DNA from: Typhlomys cinereus
Taxonomy: Eukaryota > Chordata > Mammalia > Rodentia > Platacanthomyidae
NCBI GenBank assembly: GCA_023101885.1
Contig: JALPQD010000005.1
Location: 4,247,819 to 4,311,818 of the forward strand
Direction: 5' to 3'
DNA: 64,000 nucleotides
Positions 57,601-59,766 of this stretch are shown one piece after another. The position numbers and the translations under genes are program-made. The first letter of the stretch is position 1; each line of letters starts with the position of its first letter. The notes under the pieces were generated by a model. The model was not told the origin of the DNA. It saw only the letters and a list, made by a program, of their open reading frames with translations, and made no database searches.

Positions 57601-57720
57601 GCCTCAGCGGGCTGGAGCTCGCCGCCCCCATCCCCCACGCCCGGCGCGCGGACGCCCGGGCCGAGCCGCCGCCGCCACCCGCGCAGACACCGCCGCCGCC
57701 GCCGCGCCAGGAACCGCGCC
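174..57720 (-). CDS. ARHGAP29: ARHGAP29, Rho GTPase-activating protein 29 (gene span, 3' end outside the window)
   Basis: Seen: 21 coding exons joined at GT...AG sites give one open frame of 973 codons from the ATG at 44909, and every exon phase agrees with the next. Domains: basic N-terminus (KQKKAKKR); F-BAR-like coiled-coil region at about residues 190-460; C1 zinc finger at about 613-660 with H613, C624, C627, C638, C641, H646, C649 and C657; RhoGAP domain at about 670-890 with arginine finger R707 in GIYRV. Known of the family: ARHGAP29 speeds GTP hydrolysis on Rho proteins, mainly RhoA, acts downstream of Rap1/Radil in endothelial and epithelial cells, and is linked to cleft lip in people. 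Human ARHGAP29 is about 1261 residues, so about 290 C-terminal residues are missing here only because the window ends. No stop, frameshift or lost catalytic residue is seen. Transcription probably starts from two CpG islands at about 50.4 and 57.7 kb. Confidence 0.97.
403..733 (-). CDS. ARHGAP29: ARHGAP29 exon 21 (end of RhoGAP domain)
   Basis: 331 nt, codons about 827-937. It holds the last RhoGAP helices, with the family hallmark KMNSKNLGVIFGPSLIRP (Asn and the GPSL motif that contact the GTPase). A variable Pro/Ser-rich linker follows. Acceptor TTTGCAG before 733; donor GTAAGT at 402. The linker after YSQRIFDG differs from human, as expected of a disordered segment. Confidence 0.96.
1685..1958 (+). 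repeat. B2/B3-superfamily SINE, subfamily A
   Basis: tRNA-derived head GGCTGGAGAGATAGCTCAGG with box B-like GGTCCTGAGTTTGGATCCC, body with GGCCTGCACTTCCGG, CA-rich tail and A-rich end. Perfect 11-bp target duplication GGTTAATGTGG at 1674-1684 and 1959-1969 proves the ends. Confidence 0.9.
2042..2274 (-). CDS. ARHGAP29: ARHGAP29 exon 20 (RhoGAP domain)
   Basis: 233 nt, codons about 750-826. It starts LPEPFILFRLYKEFIDIAKE, the conserved RhoGAP LPxPL-type segment, and ends at YLILHLKR. Acceptor CTTTAG before 2274; donor GTGAGA after 2042, splitting an Arg codon with exon 21. This exon is absent from a simple long-ORF scan because its open frame is short. Confidence 0.94.
2462..2585 (+). repeat. 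B2-type SINE fragment
   Basis: Old, diverged copy: GACTAGATAGCTGAGTAGGT, GCTTGCTTGCAAACCTGGTG, ending in an A-rich tail. Confidence 0.6.
3411..3548 (-). CDS. ARHGAP29: ARHGAP29 exon 19 (RhoGAP arginine finger)
   Basis: 138 nt, exactly 46 codons (704-749). It opens with GIYRVCGNKVKTEKL; Arg707 is the catalytic arginine finger inserted into the GTPase active site. Acceptor TTCAAG before 3548; donor GTAAAG at 3410. Phase 0 at both ends, so skipping would keep the frame but remove catalysis. Confidence 0.95.
3795..4082 (+). repeat. B2/B3-superfamily SINE, subfamily A, with CA/TA tail
   Basis: TCTGGAGCGTTGGCTCAGGG head, body with CAGAGCAAAGCAAATAGAAG, tail of CA then TA repeats (4063-4082). Confidence 0.8.
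4083..4200 (+). repeat. B1 SINE
   Basis: GCCTGTAATCCCAGCACTTG and GGAGGCAGAAGGATCA, the 7SL-derived B1 body, directly after a SINE tail. Confidence 0.85.
4247..4435 (-). CDS. ARHGAP29: ARHGAP29 exon 18 (C1 end and start of RhoGAP)
   Basis: 189 nt, 63 codons (641-703). It begins CLLVCHRKCLENLVIVCGH, giving the second half of the C1 zinc ligands (C641, H646, C649, C657), then the linker into RhoGAP (HLFGAEFAQVAKKEPDGIPF). Acceptor ...GTAG before 4435; donor GTACAT at 4246. Confidence 0.96.
4455..4775 (-). repeat. L1 3' end, copy 1 of 4
   Basis: Inverse of the L1-like 3' UTR also found at 21, 24.5 and 34 kb; shared blocks include CTTGGGGTTCCCTTCAGG and GGCCTCTGTGGT on the plus strand. It lies between exons 18 and 17. 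Most diverged of the four. Confidence 0.6.
5123..5262 (-). CDS. ARHGAP29: ARHGAP29 exon 17 (first half of C1 zinc finger)
   Basis: 140 nt, codons about 594-640. It includes THKFRKLRSPTKCKDCEG and GVECEE, with C1 ligands H613, C624, C627 and C638. The C1 domain is split between this exon and exon 18. Acceptor TTTTAAG before 5262; donor GTAAGA at 5122. Confidence 0.96.
5410..5590 (+). repeat. B2-type SINE, old copy
   Basis: Tail CTTTCTCTCTCTCCCTTTCA then AGATAAATAAATTAAAAAAT; head AATAGGTTGCCTGTGCACAA is diverged. Confidence 0.45.
6318..6635 (+). repeat. URR1-like hAT DNA transposon
   Basis: Matches the rodent URR1 pattern: CCCCACATGTGTTTG, AGAAGGTGGAGTTCTG, GAACTGTAAGCCAAATAAAT and CAGCAACAGAAGGAAGAGCA at the end. 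Non-autonomous, with no transposase. Confidence 0.65.
6679..6777 (-). CDS. ARHGAP29: ARHGAP29 exon 16 (Ser/Pro-rich linker)
   Basis: 99 nt, codons about 561-593, with DFHRKLPRTPSSGTMSSADD and EREPPSPSEA. This is the phospho-site-rich linker between the coiled coil and C1, nearly the same as human. Acceptor CTCCTAG region (AG at 6779-6778); donor GTATGT at 6678. A URR1-like element ends about 45 nt downstream of the donor. Confidence 0.94.
7305..7535 (+). repeat. B1 followed by ID-type SINE (composite B1-dID)
   Basis: B1 body GGCTGTAATCTCAAGCCTTT to AAGACCTTGTCTCAAAACAA, then ID-like GGATGTAGATCAGTGGTACA with TCAATCCCCAGTACC. Composite SINEs of this order are known in rodents. Confidence 0.7.
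7780..8025 (-). repeat. B3-type SINE
   Basis: Inverted: starts with GT-rich tail, holds CAGGTTAGCCGGTTGCTTTG and ends GCTGGGCCATCTCCTCAA, the reverse of a B2/B3 head. Ends about 145 bp downstream of the exon 15 donor. Confidence 0.7.
8172..8276 (-). CDS. ARHGAP29: ARHGAP29 exon 15 (Ser-rich linker)
   Basis: 105 nt, codons about 526-560: PSFIRSWTFGMFSDSE followed by a TGGSSESRSLDSESISP stretch. Matches the human linker. Acceptor after a T-run (TTTTTTTAAAG); donor GTACAT at 8171. It is too short and too Ser-rich to stand out as an ORF; the longer open frame on the opposite strand here is its shadow. Confidence 0.94.
8578..8717 (-). CDS. ARHGAP29: ARHGAP29 exon 14
   Basis: 140 nt, codons about 479-525, with GPADSLEDVVRLPDS and KIEEDRCSNSADMTG, almost identical to human. 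Acceptor TTCCTGTAG before 8717; donor GTAGCA at 8577. Confidence 0.95.
9118..9308 (-). repeat. B3-type SINE, old copy
   Basis: Ends ACCTATTAAGCAATCTCACT on the plus strand, reverse of the SINE head; body GGTTGGGGTAACTTTCAGAA. Confidence 0.55.
9322..9500 (+). repeat. B2-type SINE
   Basis: GGGCAAGAGAGACGGCTCAG head, CAGTTCAATCCTTGAAATTC, CTCTGACCTCTACGTATG and an A-rich end. Confidence 0.7.
9712..9872 (-). CDS. ARHGAP29: ARHGAP29 exon 13 (end of F-BAR region)
   Basis: 161 nt, codons about 426-478: VTVNLFQMQHLQAASLVNG, then CDRAKLYDPGQEYSEFVKA. This is the last helix of the F-BAR-like module. Acceptor GACCACAG before 9872; donor GTAAGA at 9711, completing a Gly codon with exon 14. One extra residue (TELEEK against TEEEK in human) is seen near the end. 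Confidence 0.94.
10312..10402 (-). repeat. B1 SINE fragment
   Basis: Plus-strand GGTCTTGTTATGTTGCCCAT and CTGGCCTAGAGCT are the reverse of a B1 3' half. Confidence 0.65.
12345..12590 (+). repeat. B3-type SINE
   Basis: Head with GTATTTGCCTTGCAAATATG and TTTGATCCCCAGAACCC, then GGCATGTGCTTGTAACACTA and GTCAGAGACCCTGTGTCAGA, as in rodent B3. Confidence 0.65.
12655..12870 (+). pseudogene. HMGN2-like processed pseudogene fragment
   Basis: The plus strand matches HMGN2 coding DNA over CCAAGAG..GGCTGAAGGG, AAAGGAGACAAAG, AGCCACAGAGA, CCAAAG.CAGAGCCCAAGCC and GGAGAGAAG, in order and without introns. Frame shifts and early stops (for example the TAA inside GGTTAAAGG) show it is dead. It lies in the intron between exons 12 and 13, antisense to ARHGAP29. 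Loss of the true ATG (ACG at 12660-12662) fits. Identity as HMGN2 rather than another HMGN is likely but not certain. Confidence 0.6.
12968..13140 (+). repeat. B2/B3-type SINE, 3' truncated
   Basis: GGGGCTGAAGAAACGGCTCA, GTGGGTAAAGCACCTGTCC, then GGCACGGTGGCTGCTGCAAT. Confidence 0.7.
13180..13525 (+). repeat. URR1-like hAT DNA transposon
   Basis: CAGTTTGAATGTGACTTGCC at the left end, CTTTAGGAGGTGGAGTCTTG, GGAACTGTAAATCAAGTCAA and GGCAGCAGAAAGAAAGGTAA at the right end. Confidence 0.75.
13880..14180 (+). repeat. Old L1 (L1M-type) 3' fragment
   Basis: GAAACAATACAAATGTCCAG, GTGAATGGATAAGCTCTG and ACTACTGATACATGCATCCC follow the classic mammalian L1M 3' order. Confidence 0.65.
14454..14692 (+). 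repeat. B2/B3-superfamily SINE, subfamily A
   Basis: GGGCTGAAGAGATGGGTCAG, CCTGGGAAATCCCAGAGCAA and CCTTGGTCCTCCACAG; short tail without a long CA run. Confidence 0.85.
14780..15075 (+). repeat. B2-type SINE with unusual middle
   Basis: Head GAGGCCAGTGAGATGGCTCG, then CTCTGCAAGGCCAAGACCAG; the GC-richer middle (14880-15010) is not typical of the other copies. Open frames here are chance. Confidence 0.5.
15250..15320 (+). repeat. B1 3' fragment
   Basis: GCTTGGGCTACACAGCCAGA and CCTGTCTCAATAAAAA. Confidence 0.65.
15488..15625 (-). CDS. ARHGAP29: ARHGAP29 exon 12 (F-BAR helix)
   Basis: 138 nt, 46 codons (380-425): VEEANDIYKICVTNVEERRN and LTQLRTLVFQCDLTLKA. Coiled-coil composition. Acceptor CATAAAG before 15625; donor GTAAGT at 15487. 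Phase 0 at both ends. Confidence 0.95.
16312..16500 (-). CDS. ARHGAP29: ARHGAP29 exon 11 (coiled coil)
   Basis: 189 nt, 63 codons (317-379): LETETALKKAKLLCMQRQEE, then FRAEEEH and NKQLEKKRRLEEEALQK; a strongly charged heptad-like helix. Acceptor TGTATGCAG before 16500. The donor is GTATTT followed by a long T-run, weaker than its neighbours. Phase 0 at both ends. Confidence 0.95.
16635..16715 (-). CDS. ARHGAP29: ARHGAP29 exon 10
   Basis: 81 nt, 27 codons (290-316): PLLGRKNEMEKQRKEIKELW then KQQQNKL. Acceptor TTTGGTAG before 16715. The donor CTG|GTTGGT is a poor match to GTRAGT, so this exon could be skipped in some transcripts without shifting the frame. Confidence 0.93.
16822..16932 (-). 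CDS. ARHGAP29: ARHGAP29 exon 9
   Basis: 111 nt, 37 codons (253-289): EFMPLQSLFTSALHNDIESS, then HLLQQTIAALQSNKFIQ. Acceptor AATTTTAG before 16932; donor GTGAAA at 16821. Phase 0 at both ends. Confidence 0.95.
17390..17454 (-). CDS. ARHGAP29: ARHGAP29 exon 8
   Basis: 65 nt, codons 231-252: ELESARNIVKLAEATRSNIG plus LQ, a conserved F-BAR helix turn. Acceptor CTTTTCAG before 17454; donor GTAAGT at 17389. Confidence 0.94.
17694..17790 (+). repeat. MIR SINE fragment
   Basis: AGAGCACGGGCCTTGGAAAT and CTTGTGTCCCCTTAGGAAAA keep the MIR core order. Confidence 0.45.
18182..18319 (-). CDS. ARHGAP29: ARHGAP29 exon 7 (start of F-BAR region)
   Basis: 138 nt, codons about 185-230: SLSPIDLEDVQLKNTDSVDL, then SYAKTWSKYTKNIISWVEKK, the conserved opening helix of the F-BAR-like domain. 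Acceptor GTTTTCAG before 18319; donor GTGAGT at 18181. Confidence 0.96.
19140..19188 (-). CDS. ARHGAP29: ARHGAP29 exon 6
   Basis: 49 nt microexon-sized, codons 169-184: SFENISVDSADLSNEK. Matches the human SFENVSVES... segment in place and phase. Acceptor TGTTTTAAG before 19188; donor GTAACA at 19139. Confidence 0.9.
19374..19650 (+). repeat. B2/B3-superfamily SINE, subfamily B
   Basis: GGGGCTGGAGAGGTGGCTCA, GGGCGGCCTGCGTTTCTGG, then the subfamily B 3' body GGTGGAGGCGTCCATGGTGG and GAATTCGTCCGTGGTTCTAC, followed by CA-rich and TAA-rich tail. Confidence 0.9.
19926..19980. repeat. (CA)n microsatellite
   Basis: About 25 uninterrupted CA units, so probably polymorphic. Not obviously part of a SINE tail. 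Confidence 0.95.
20220..20410 (+). repeat. MIR SINE fragment
   Basis: Order CTTCCTTAACTTTAG, TAAGGTTGTGTTAATGATTG and GTGCAAGGTATATCATAAAT follows the MIR 3' half. Confidence 0.45.
20434..20690 (-). repeat. B3-type SINE
   Basis: Begins with (TG)n on the plus strand and ends CTTACCAACTGATCCATTTC, the reversed SINE head. Confidence 0.7.
20840..21392 (+). repeat. L1 3' end, copy 2 of 4 (longest)
   Basis: Includes GGCGGTGAGATTGTAAGAGC, typical of rodent L1 3' UTRs, then GCTGGATGAGTGAAGGGGAG, CACAGAGGCC, a purine-rich tract (21255-21340) and CTTGTAAAACTAGGAAAAAA before the A-rich end. Confidence 0.65.
22148..22545 (+). repeat. B3-type SINE
   Basis: GGGGCTGGAGAAATGGCTCA head, AGCCAGGCGTGGCAGTGCAC middle and TTACTAGCCAGTTAACTCAC, then CA-rich tail. 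Full length. Confidence 0.8.
22800..22869 (-). CDS. ARHGAP29: ARHGAP29 exon 5
   Basis: 70 nt, codons about 145-168: LTNFLMGDVGSDSIRLRVSQ then DSK. Acceptor CTCTGGACAG before 22869; donor GTAAGC at 22799. Human has an extra residue near SIRL (SLLRLP), a small difference. Confidence 0.92.
23214..23310 (-). CDS. ARHGAP29: ARHGAP29 exon 4
   Basis: 97 nt, codons about 113-144: VNFAEVNEENKNDLFQEVFS then SIETLAFTFGN. Acceptor CCTTACAG before 23310; donor GTAAGT at 23213, splitting an Ile codon with exon 5. Confidence 0.94.
23805..24100 (-). repeat. B3-type SINE
   Basis: Starts GTGTGAGCGTGTGCACACAC, ends CACTGAAACATCTTCCCAGC (reverse of head) after GGATCTGAATTCAGATCC. Confidence 0.7.
24340..24717 (+). 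repeat. L1 3' end, copy 3 of 4
   Basis: AGACCTACATAATGACAGAC, GCTGGATGAGTGAAGGGAAA, CCACAGAGGCCTGAACCC, purine-rich tract, then CTTGTGAAACTAGGAAAAAT and (TAAAA)n tail. Close to copy 2. Confidence 0.65.
25440..25910 (+). repeat. Old L1 ORF2 fragment, left part
   Basis: CATTTTATAATAATGAAGGA and TACTTGGAAATTAAAGGGCA match conserved mammalian L1 ORF2 DNA. Full of stops. It is interrupted at 25924 and continues after 26576. Confidence 0.6.
25925..26576 (+). mobile_element. LTR-containing insertion with A-rich tail, inside old L1
   Basis: LTR-like part (25925 to about 26312) with AATAAA at 26207-26212 and a run of imperfect repeats, then TTTGGCAACCATGAAGGGA, which looks like a primer-binding region, then about 170 nt of leader-like DNA, then (TAAAA)n. 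Flanked by AAATAAACCCATGG (25911-25924) and AAATAACCCATGG (26577-26589). No gag or pol frame seen. Family not recognised. Confidence 0.55.
26577..26750 (+). repeat. Old L1 ORF2 fragment, right part
   Basis: AACCCATGGCTCAAAGAAGG directly continues the L1 DNA left at 25910. Confidence 0.6.
26905..27162 (+). repeat. B2/B3-superfamily SINE, subfamily A
   Basis: GGGCTGGAGAGACGGCTCAG, GGCCTGCACTTCTGG, GAAGCAATCCAGGATGATTT and a (CA)18 tail. Confidence 0.88.
27165..27350 (+). repeat. MIR SINE
   Basis: Strong MIR match: CCCAGCTCTGTCCCTTACTG, CTCTATGCCTCAGTTTCCTC, ATTTATAAAATGGAGACAAT and GTTGTTGTGGGGATTAAA. Confidence 0.85.
27365..27720 (+). repeat. B2/B3-superfamily SINE, subfamily B, long CA tail
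   Basis: Full length: GGGCTGGAGAGGTGGCTCAG to GAATTCGTCCGTGGTTCTAC, then over 60 bases of CA-rich repeat and TAA repeats. Near-duplicate flanks AAACTGGCCATTTTC (27349-27363) and AAACTGGCTGTTTTC (27719-27733 region) mark the insertion. Confidence 0.9.
27860..28030 (+). repeat. MIR SINE fragment
   Basis: GGCCAAGTCTCTCACGCCTC, AGCTTCCTTATCTGCC and AGCTGTGAGATAACACATGG. Confidence 0.6.
28870..28995 (-). repeat. B1 SINE
   Basis: TTTTGAGACAGGTCTTACTA, GCTGGTCTGAAACTTG and GGGATTATAGGCATGCACAA on the plus strand, the reverse of B1. Confidence 0.85.
30075..30330 (+). repeat. Old L1M-type fragment
   Basis: TGTAAACATCTAGTAGGAGT, GAATGGTAAAATACATT-like and GGAATACCACTCAGCTTTG show the L1M 3' UTR order. 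Confidence 0.5.
33067..33201 (-). CDS. ARHGAP29: ARHGAP29 exon 3
   Basis: 135 nt, codons about 68-112: DCFKEVIHIRLDELLRVLKC, then NSTDLQNAAEMLTAKVK. Acceptor with a strong T-run (TTTTTTCTTTTCAAG) before 33201; donor GTAAGG at 33066. Flanked by the two largest coding introns (about 9.8 and 11.5 kb). Confidence 0.95.
33392..33490 (+). repeat. B1 SINE, diverged
   Basis: GCTGGATATGGTAGCTGGAA, GTGGAGGCAGGAGGATGAAG. Confidence 0.55.
33667..33931 (+). repeat. B2/B3-superfamily SINE, subfamily B
   Basis: Close to the 27.4 kb copy apart from a 13-nt deletion after GGATCCCAGAT and a few CpG-type changes. Perfect 14-bp target duplication AAAACTCTAAACAG at 33653-33666 and 33932-33945. The clean duplication points to a recent insertion. 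Confidence 0.93.
33980..34345 (-). repeat. L1 3' end, copy 4 of 4
   Basis: Reverse of the copies at 21 and 24.5 kb: TTCTAGTTTCACAAGCATAT at the left, CAAGCCTCTGTGGCATACCA in the middle, TCTTGAGTTCCTCATAGTCT at the right. Confidence 0.65.
35878..36128 (+). repeat. B2/B3-superfamily SINE, subfamily A
   Basis: GGCTGGAGAGATGGCTCAAG to CACAAATGAATAATTTTTAA; short deletion in the head. Flanks AAGGGAAGGAGAG (35864-35876) and AAGGGAAAGAGAG after 36132 are a near-perfect target duplication. Confidence 0.88.
38125..38280 (+). repeat. MIR SINE fragment
   Basis: GACCAGTAAAACAGAATGGA, CTACCTTATAAGGTTACTCT. Confidence 0.4.
39600..39725 (+). repeat. B1 SINE
   Basis: TGCATGCCAGTAATCCTAGA, GGAGTTCAAGGTTAGCCTGG, then A-rich tail. 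Confidence 0.85.
41410..41555. repeat. MER2-like Tigger MITE
   Basis: TTGAGTATCCCTTATCT at the left and AGATGAGGGATGCTCAA at the right form an inverted repeat with two mismatches. The sequence follows the MER2/Tigger end pattern. No transposase. Confidence 0.7.
42566..42830 (+). repeat. B2/B3-superfamily SINE, subfamily A
   Basis: GGGGCTGGAGAGACCCCCAG to GATTCCCCAAGTCACCCTTG and A-rich tail. Flanks TAAAAATCTTATGTA and TTAAAAATCTTATTTA mark the target site. Confidence 0.88.
42857..43090 (+). repeat. B2/B3-superfamily SINE, subfamily A, internally deleted
   Basis: GGGCTAGAGAGATGGTTCAG head, then the linker between GGATCCCAGGTCC and TGCGCTTCTGG is shortened; CA tail. Confidence 0.85.
43690..43975 (+). 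repeat. G-rich L1-type 3' end
   Basis: A G-tract of about 90 nt (43828-43918) is followed by TAAGTTTGTATGAGCGGAAA and an A-rich end, like the polypurine tract of L1 3' UTRs. It differs from the other four copies, so it may be another L1 lineage. Confidence 0.5.
44708..44941 (-). CDS. ARHGAP29: ARHGAP29 exon 2 (start codon exon)
   Basis: 234 nt: 32 nt of 5' UTR, then the ATG at 44909 and codons 1-67, starting MLVSKQKKAKKRVCPSAQLS. Human begins MIAHKQKKTKKK, so the start is homologous. The ATG has a purine at -3 (AGG-ATG). An in-frame TGA three codons upstream (44918-44916) confirms that no longer N-terminus is possible. A second TGA at 44927-44925, in another frame, ends the upstream ORF opened in exon 1. 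Acceptor TTATTTCTTTAAG before 44941, with a possible alternative AG three bases further in; donor GTTTGT at 44707. Confidence 0.95.
44925..50319 (-). CDS. Nine-codon upstream ORF in ARHGAP29 5' leader (two-exon)
   Basis: The ATG at 50319 runs through the exon 1 donor and into exon 2, reading MEPRGVQLF then TGA at 44927-44925. From the distal first exon (ATG 57549) it reads METRGVQLF with the same end. The stop is 15 nt before the ARHGAP29 ATG. The ATG context is GCAGG-ATG-G (purine G at -3 and G at +4), so it should be recognised by scanning ribosomes. Inferred role: damping or conditional control of translation. Confidence 0.6.
45558..45860 (-). repeat. B3-type SINE with (GT)n
   Basis: (GT)21 at 45558-45598, then body and CTGAGCCATCTCAGCCATCA, the reversed head. 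The middle (AGGCTCCACCTTCCAGGGCT) is close to the middle of subfamily A. Confidence 0.75.
46800..47110 (-). repeat. B3-type SINE
   Basis: TGTGTGTGCATGTATGTGCA, GCTGGGATTACAGATGCGTG and CACTGAGTTGTCTCCCTAAC. Confidence 0.7.
48545..48625 (+). repeat. MIR 3' fragment
   Basis: GTACTTAGCACAGTGCCTGT then GACTCAGTAATTGTTAGC. Confidence 0.6.
48962..49035 (+). repeat. ID-type SINE
   Basis: GGGCTCAAGGGTGGCTCAGT, GCACTTGCTTAGCATGAGGC. Confidence 0.7.
49446..49532 (+). promoter_or_regulatory. Pair of M-CAT (TEAD-type) motifs in intron 1
   Basis: CATTCCT occurs at 49446-49452 and again at 49526-49532, with an AGAATG partial match between them, about 0.8 kb downstream of the proximal first exon. TEAD factors bind CATTCC, and ARHGAP29 is a reported YAP target. 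Short motifs also occur by chance, so this is only a candidate. Confidence 0.3.
50307..50430 (-). other. ARHGAP29: ARHGAP29 proximal first exon (5' UTR), predicted
   Basis: On the minus strand the GC-rich stretch ends in GCAGGATGGAGCCCCGCG followed by the strong donor GTGAGTGA (50306-50299). Its ATG (50319) is not the ARHGAP29 start; it opens a short upstream ORF. The upstream end is approximate, set below the CCAAT and GC boxes at 50470-50525. Direct tandem repeats of a 15-nt GC-rich unit lie at about 50412-50450 and would form a structured 5' leader. Spliced to exon 2 it gives a normal ARHGAP29 message. Confidence 0.75.
50431..50570 (-). promoter_or_regulatory. Proximal CpG-island promoter core
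   Basis: Read on the minus strand: GC boxes (GGGGCGGGGC type, 50469-50485 and 50514-50525) flank an inverted CCAAT box (ATTGG on the plus strand at 50500-50504), about 195 nt before the first-exon donor. No TATA box. Typical of a broad housekeeping-type start. Confidence 0.7.
51635..51740 (+). repeat. B1 SINE
   Basis: CCTGTAATCCTGTCACTTTG, GAGTTCAAGCCCAGCCTGGG, followed by a pyrimidine-rich stretch (51741-51818). Confidence 0.8.
52063..52325 (+). repeat. B2/B3-superfamily SINE, subfamily A
   Basis: Diverged head GAGGCTCAGGGTTAAGACTG; body GGTGGGCGGAGCCTGGGAAA; an inserted A-rich stretch at 52130-52160. Confidence 0.82.
53490..53645 (+). repeat. MER5-type hAT DNA transposon
   Basis: ACATCTGGAGACACTTATGG, CTGTACTGACACCTAGTGGA and AAGAATTACCCAGCT match MER5A. 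A 17-nt unit GCACCTAAAAAAGAATT is duplicated near 53598-53634. Confidence 0.7.
54385..54835 (+). repeat. Old L1M-type 3' fragment
   Basis: CTCAATGTCCATAATCAGAT, GTATGATTGGATTTATAGAA, AAATTCTAGAGAGTATG and CTAGTTGCCTAGGGATGAGG. Confidence 0.7.
55085..55260 (+). repeat. B1 plus ID composite SINE (B1-dID)
   Basis: ATGCCTATAATCCCAGCTTC, then TAGACTGCTTGCCTAACAGG and TTCAATCCCCAGCATTGATG. Confidence 0.75.
57537..57720 (-). other. ARHGAP29: ARHGAP29 distal first exon (5' UTR), predicted
   Basis: On the minus strand the sequence ends GCAGGATGGAGACCCGCG with donor GTGAGTGA (57536-57529), the same layout as the proximal exon 7.2 kb away. Its ATG at 57549 opens an equivalent upstream ORF. The 5' limit is a guess from the promoter boxes. 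A (GCC)6 run lies at 57586-57603. That it splices to exon 2 is inferred from donor quality and matching phase, not shown. Confidence 0.65.
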
Positions 57721-57850
57721 GGCCGCGGACGCCCCGCCCCGCCCGCGCCGGGCACCTCCCACCACCCGAGGCCCGCCCCCTTGGGCCCAGCTCATTGGCT
57801 GGCACCATTTGGGGCGGGGCCTGGGTCCTCGGGGGCGGGGCCGGCGCCCT
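57721..57850 (-). promoter_or_regulatory. Distal CpG-island promoter core
   Basis: CCAAT box on the minus strand (ATTGG at 57794-57798), GC boxes at 57731-57743, 57811-57820 and 57831-57840. Same order of elements as the proximal promoter: C-rich box, CCAAT, then GC box, then GCAGGTG. No TATA box. Confidence 0.65.
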
Positions 57851-59034
57851 CCGCAGGTGCGGGTGGCGAGAGGCGCGCACTAGTGAGGGGCGCGCTCAGC
57901 TAGGGAGTGAGCGGTGACCTCAGCGCCTCCACCTGTCTGACCGCGGCCCCGCTGTCGCTCTGCGGGTCACCCGACCTCAACCCCACCGGGGAAGTGACTA
58001 AGGGAAAAAAAACTCTTTCCCATGCGTCAGGTGGGAGTCGCTGCTCGTCCTCAGGTGGGCACCCTGAAATCTTTCCAGGCAGGACCCTGGGCTTGAACCT
58101 GCGTGGCGAGCTTTCTCCGCTCTCCCTCCTGCTACTCTCTGGGCTGGCAGTGGACGGCTCACTACTTGCTTAGTGAACACGTGTAAGCCTTACGATCAGT
58201 GCCCAGCACCCACAAAACCTAAAACGAAAACGCACAGTGTGAACTCCGTGCCTGCTTTACAAGGCTCCCTCGTTCTTCCGCTGCCCCTTGCAGAAGACTC
58301 ACAGCGCGGGCCCTGGGAGCGTTCAGGAAATGCTAGGGGGCTGCACCATCCTCTAATCGTGCAACCGCCTTTTATTTACCTTTGTTGTTCCGATTAACGT
58401 GGTGGTGGAAAGTGAGCAACTAAAATCATTTTATCCAAGATATTGGATCGCAAGTTATGTATGGGGAGGGAAATTAGTTGTGCGGAGCAGAGTACTTTGA
58501 ATTAGTTACATGCAACTATCAAGAATACCCTACCTGCTTGTGCTGACAGATAACAGGCCATGCCAGGAATATTAGCTGACAAAGGGGTAAAATTAATAAC
58601 ATGAATATTTGGGAAAGTCCCTCAGCTTCACCTTGATACAGTTGCCATATTGTATTCTTCATTAATCACAGGGAATGTGGTATATGAAAACATTTCTGGG
58701 GAAAACTAAGCAGTATCTCACCTCAGGACCTGTCCCACTTTTATTTAAAATTAACTACAATTATTACCTCACCAAGAATGAACATAAATCTGCAACTGGC
58801 AGAGGTGACTGTTTACAAAGAAACTAAGGAATAAAGTCAAATCGCCTCTATTAGATCCTCTAAAATGTGACAGAATGTGCCCTGAACAATAATAAAGCAA
58901 ACAAAACAAAACATTAAAAAACTGGTTAAATGACTCATGATCATGCTTTGGAAGCCAGGAATCACTGGCAAGAAATCAGAGATATATTTAGATACTGGAT
59001 GAATAAAGTTTTCATTTCTATAGTTTTATTGGGA

Positions 59035-59275
59035 GTCTGTGTGTGACAGAATATGAGTCCCACAGCCCGGGTGTGATGGTCAGAGGACAGCATTCAGGAT
59101 CTGGTTCCTGCCTCCTATCTTGCTCAGGCAAGGTCTATTCCAGTCTAGCTGGCCCGAAAGCTGCCTACTGATTCTCCTGTCTCCATCTCCCATCTCCCCT
59201 GGAGCGTACTAGGATTACCGATATGCACCACTGTATCTGGCTTTTTACATGGGTTCAGAGGGTTTTCTCCGGCCC
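59035..59275 (-). repeat. B3-type SINE
   Basis: TCTGTGTGTGACAGAATATG, CTTGCTCAGGCAAGGTCTAT, ATTACCGATATGCACCACTG on the plus strand. Confidence 0.65.
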
Positions 59276-59407
59276 CATATTTCCACTTTATATTTTCAAC
59301 ATATATTGTGTAACCATTTTGCCATTCGATATGGTCTTCACTCCTCCAGTGATAAAGAACACCATCTCTGCTGGGAAGCCTTCCTTTTCTGCCTGTTGAA
59401 ATTTAAG

Positions 59408-59525
59408 CAACTTGCAGCCTGTGGTGCTACATACCTGTAATCCCAACATGTACAGGTTGAGAGGTGGAGGCAGGAGGTTCACAAGTTTAAGGCTAGCCTC
59501 AGTGACATAGCAAGTTCAAGTCTGG
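59408..59525 (+). repeat. B1 SINE
   Basis: TACATACCTGTAATCCCAAC, AGGTGGAGGCAGGAGGTTCA. Confidence 0.85.
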
Positions 59526-59765
59526 GGGGGGGAATTAGACATTCTATTTCATATGATGTAAGACATAGGATATTAATTTGGGTTCGGAACCATCTTTATT
59601 TGGAAGGGTTTATTCTAAGTGGTTCAGAAGGTGCACAGTATAACATAGCCACCTTGAGTCCCCACTAAGTATTCTCTGGAGGAATTTTGAGGGAATGTCA
59701 GTGGGTTCAGGATTTTAAAAAATTGAAAAAAAAATTCCAGGGTTTGTTTGTTTATTTGTTTCTGT

Positions 59766-59766
<1 letters not shown>

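Larger units (their letters stand above)
57215..57990. promoter_or_regulatory. CpG island 2
   Basis: Second dense CpG block, covering the distal first exon and promoter. Purine-rich G-runs just outside it (57127-57172) could form G-quadruplexes. Confidence 0.9.

Noticed and set aside
57204..57917. Plus-strand open frame of 237 codons in CpG island 2
   Set aside because: Same composition effect; no domain or splice support.
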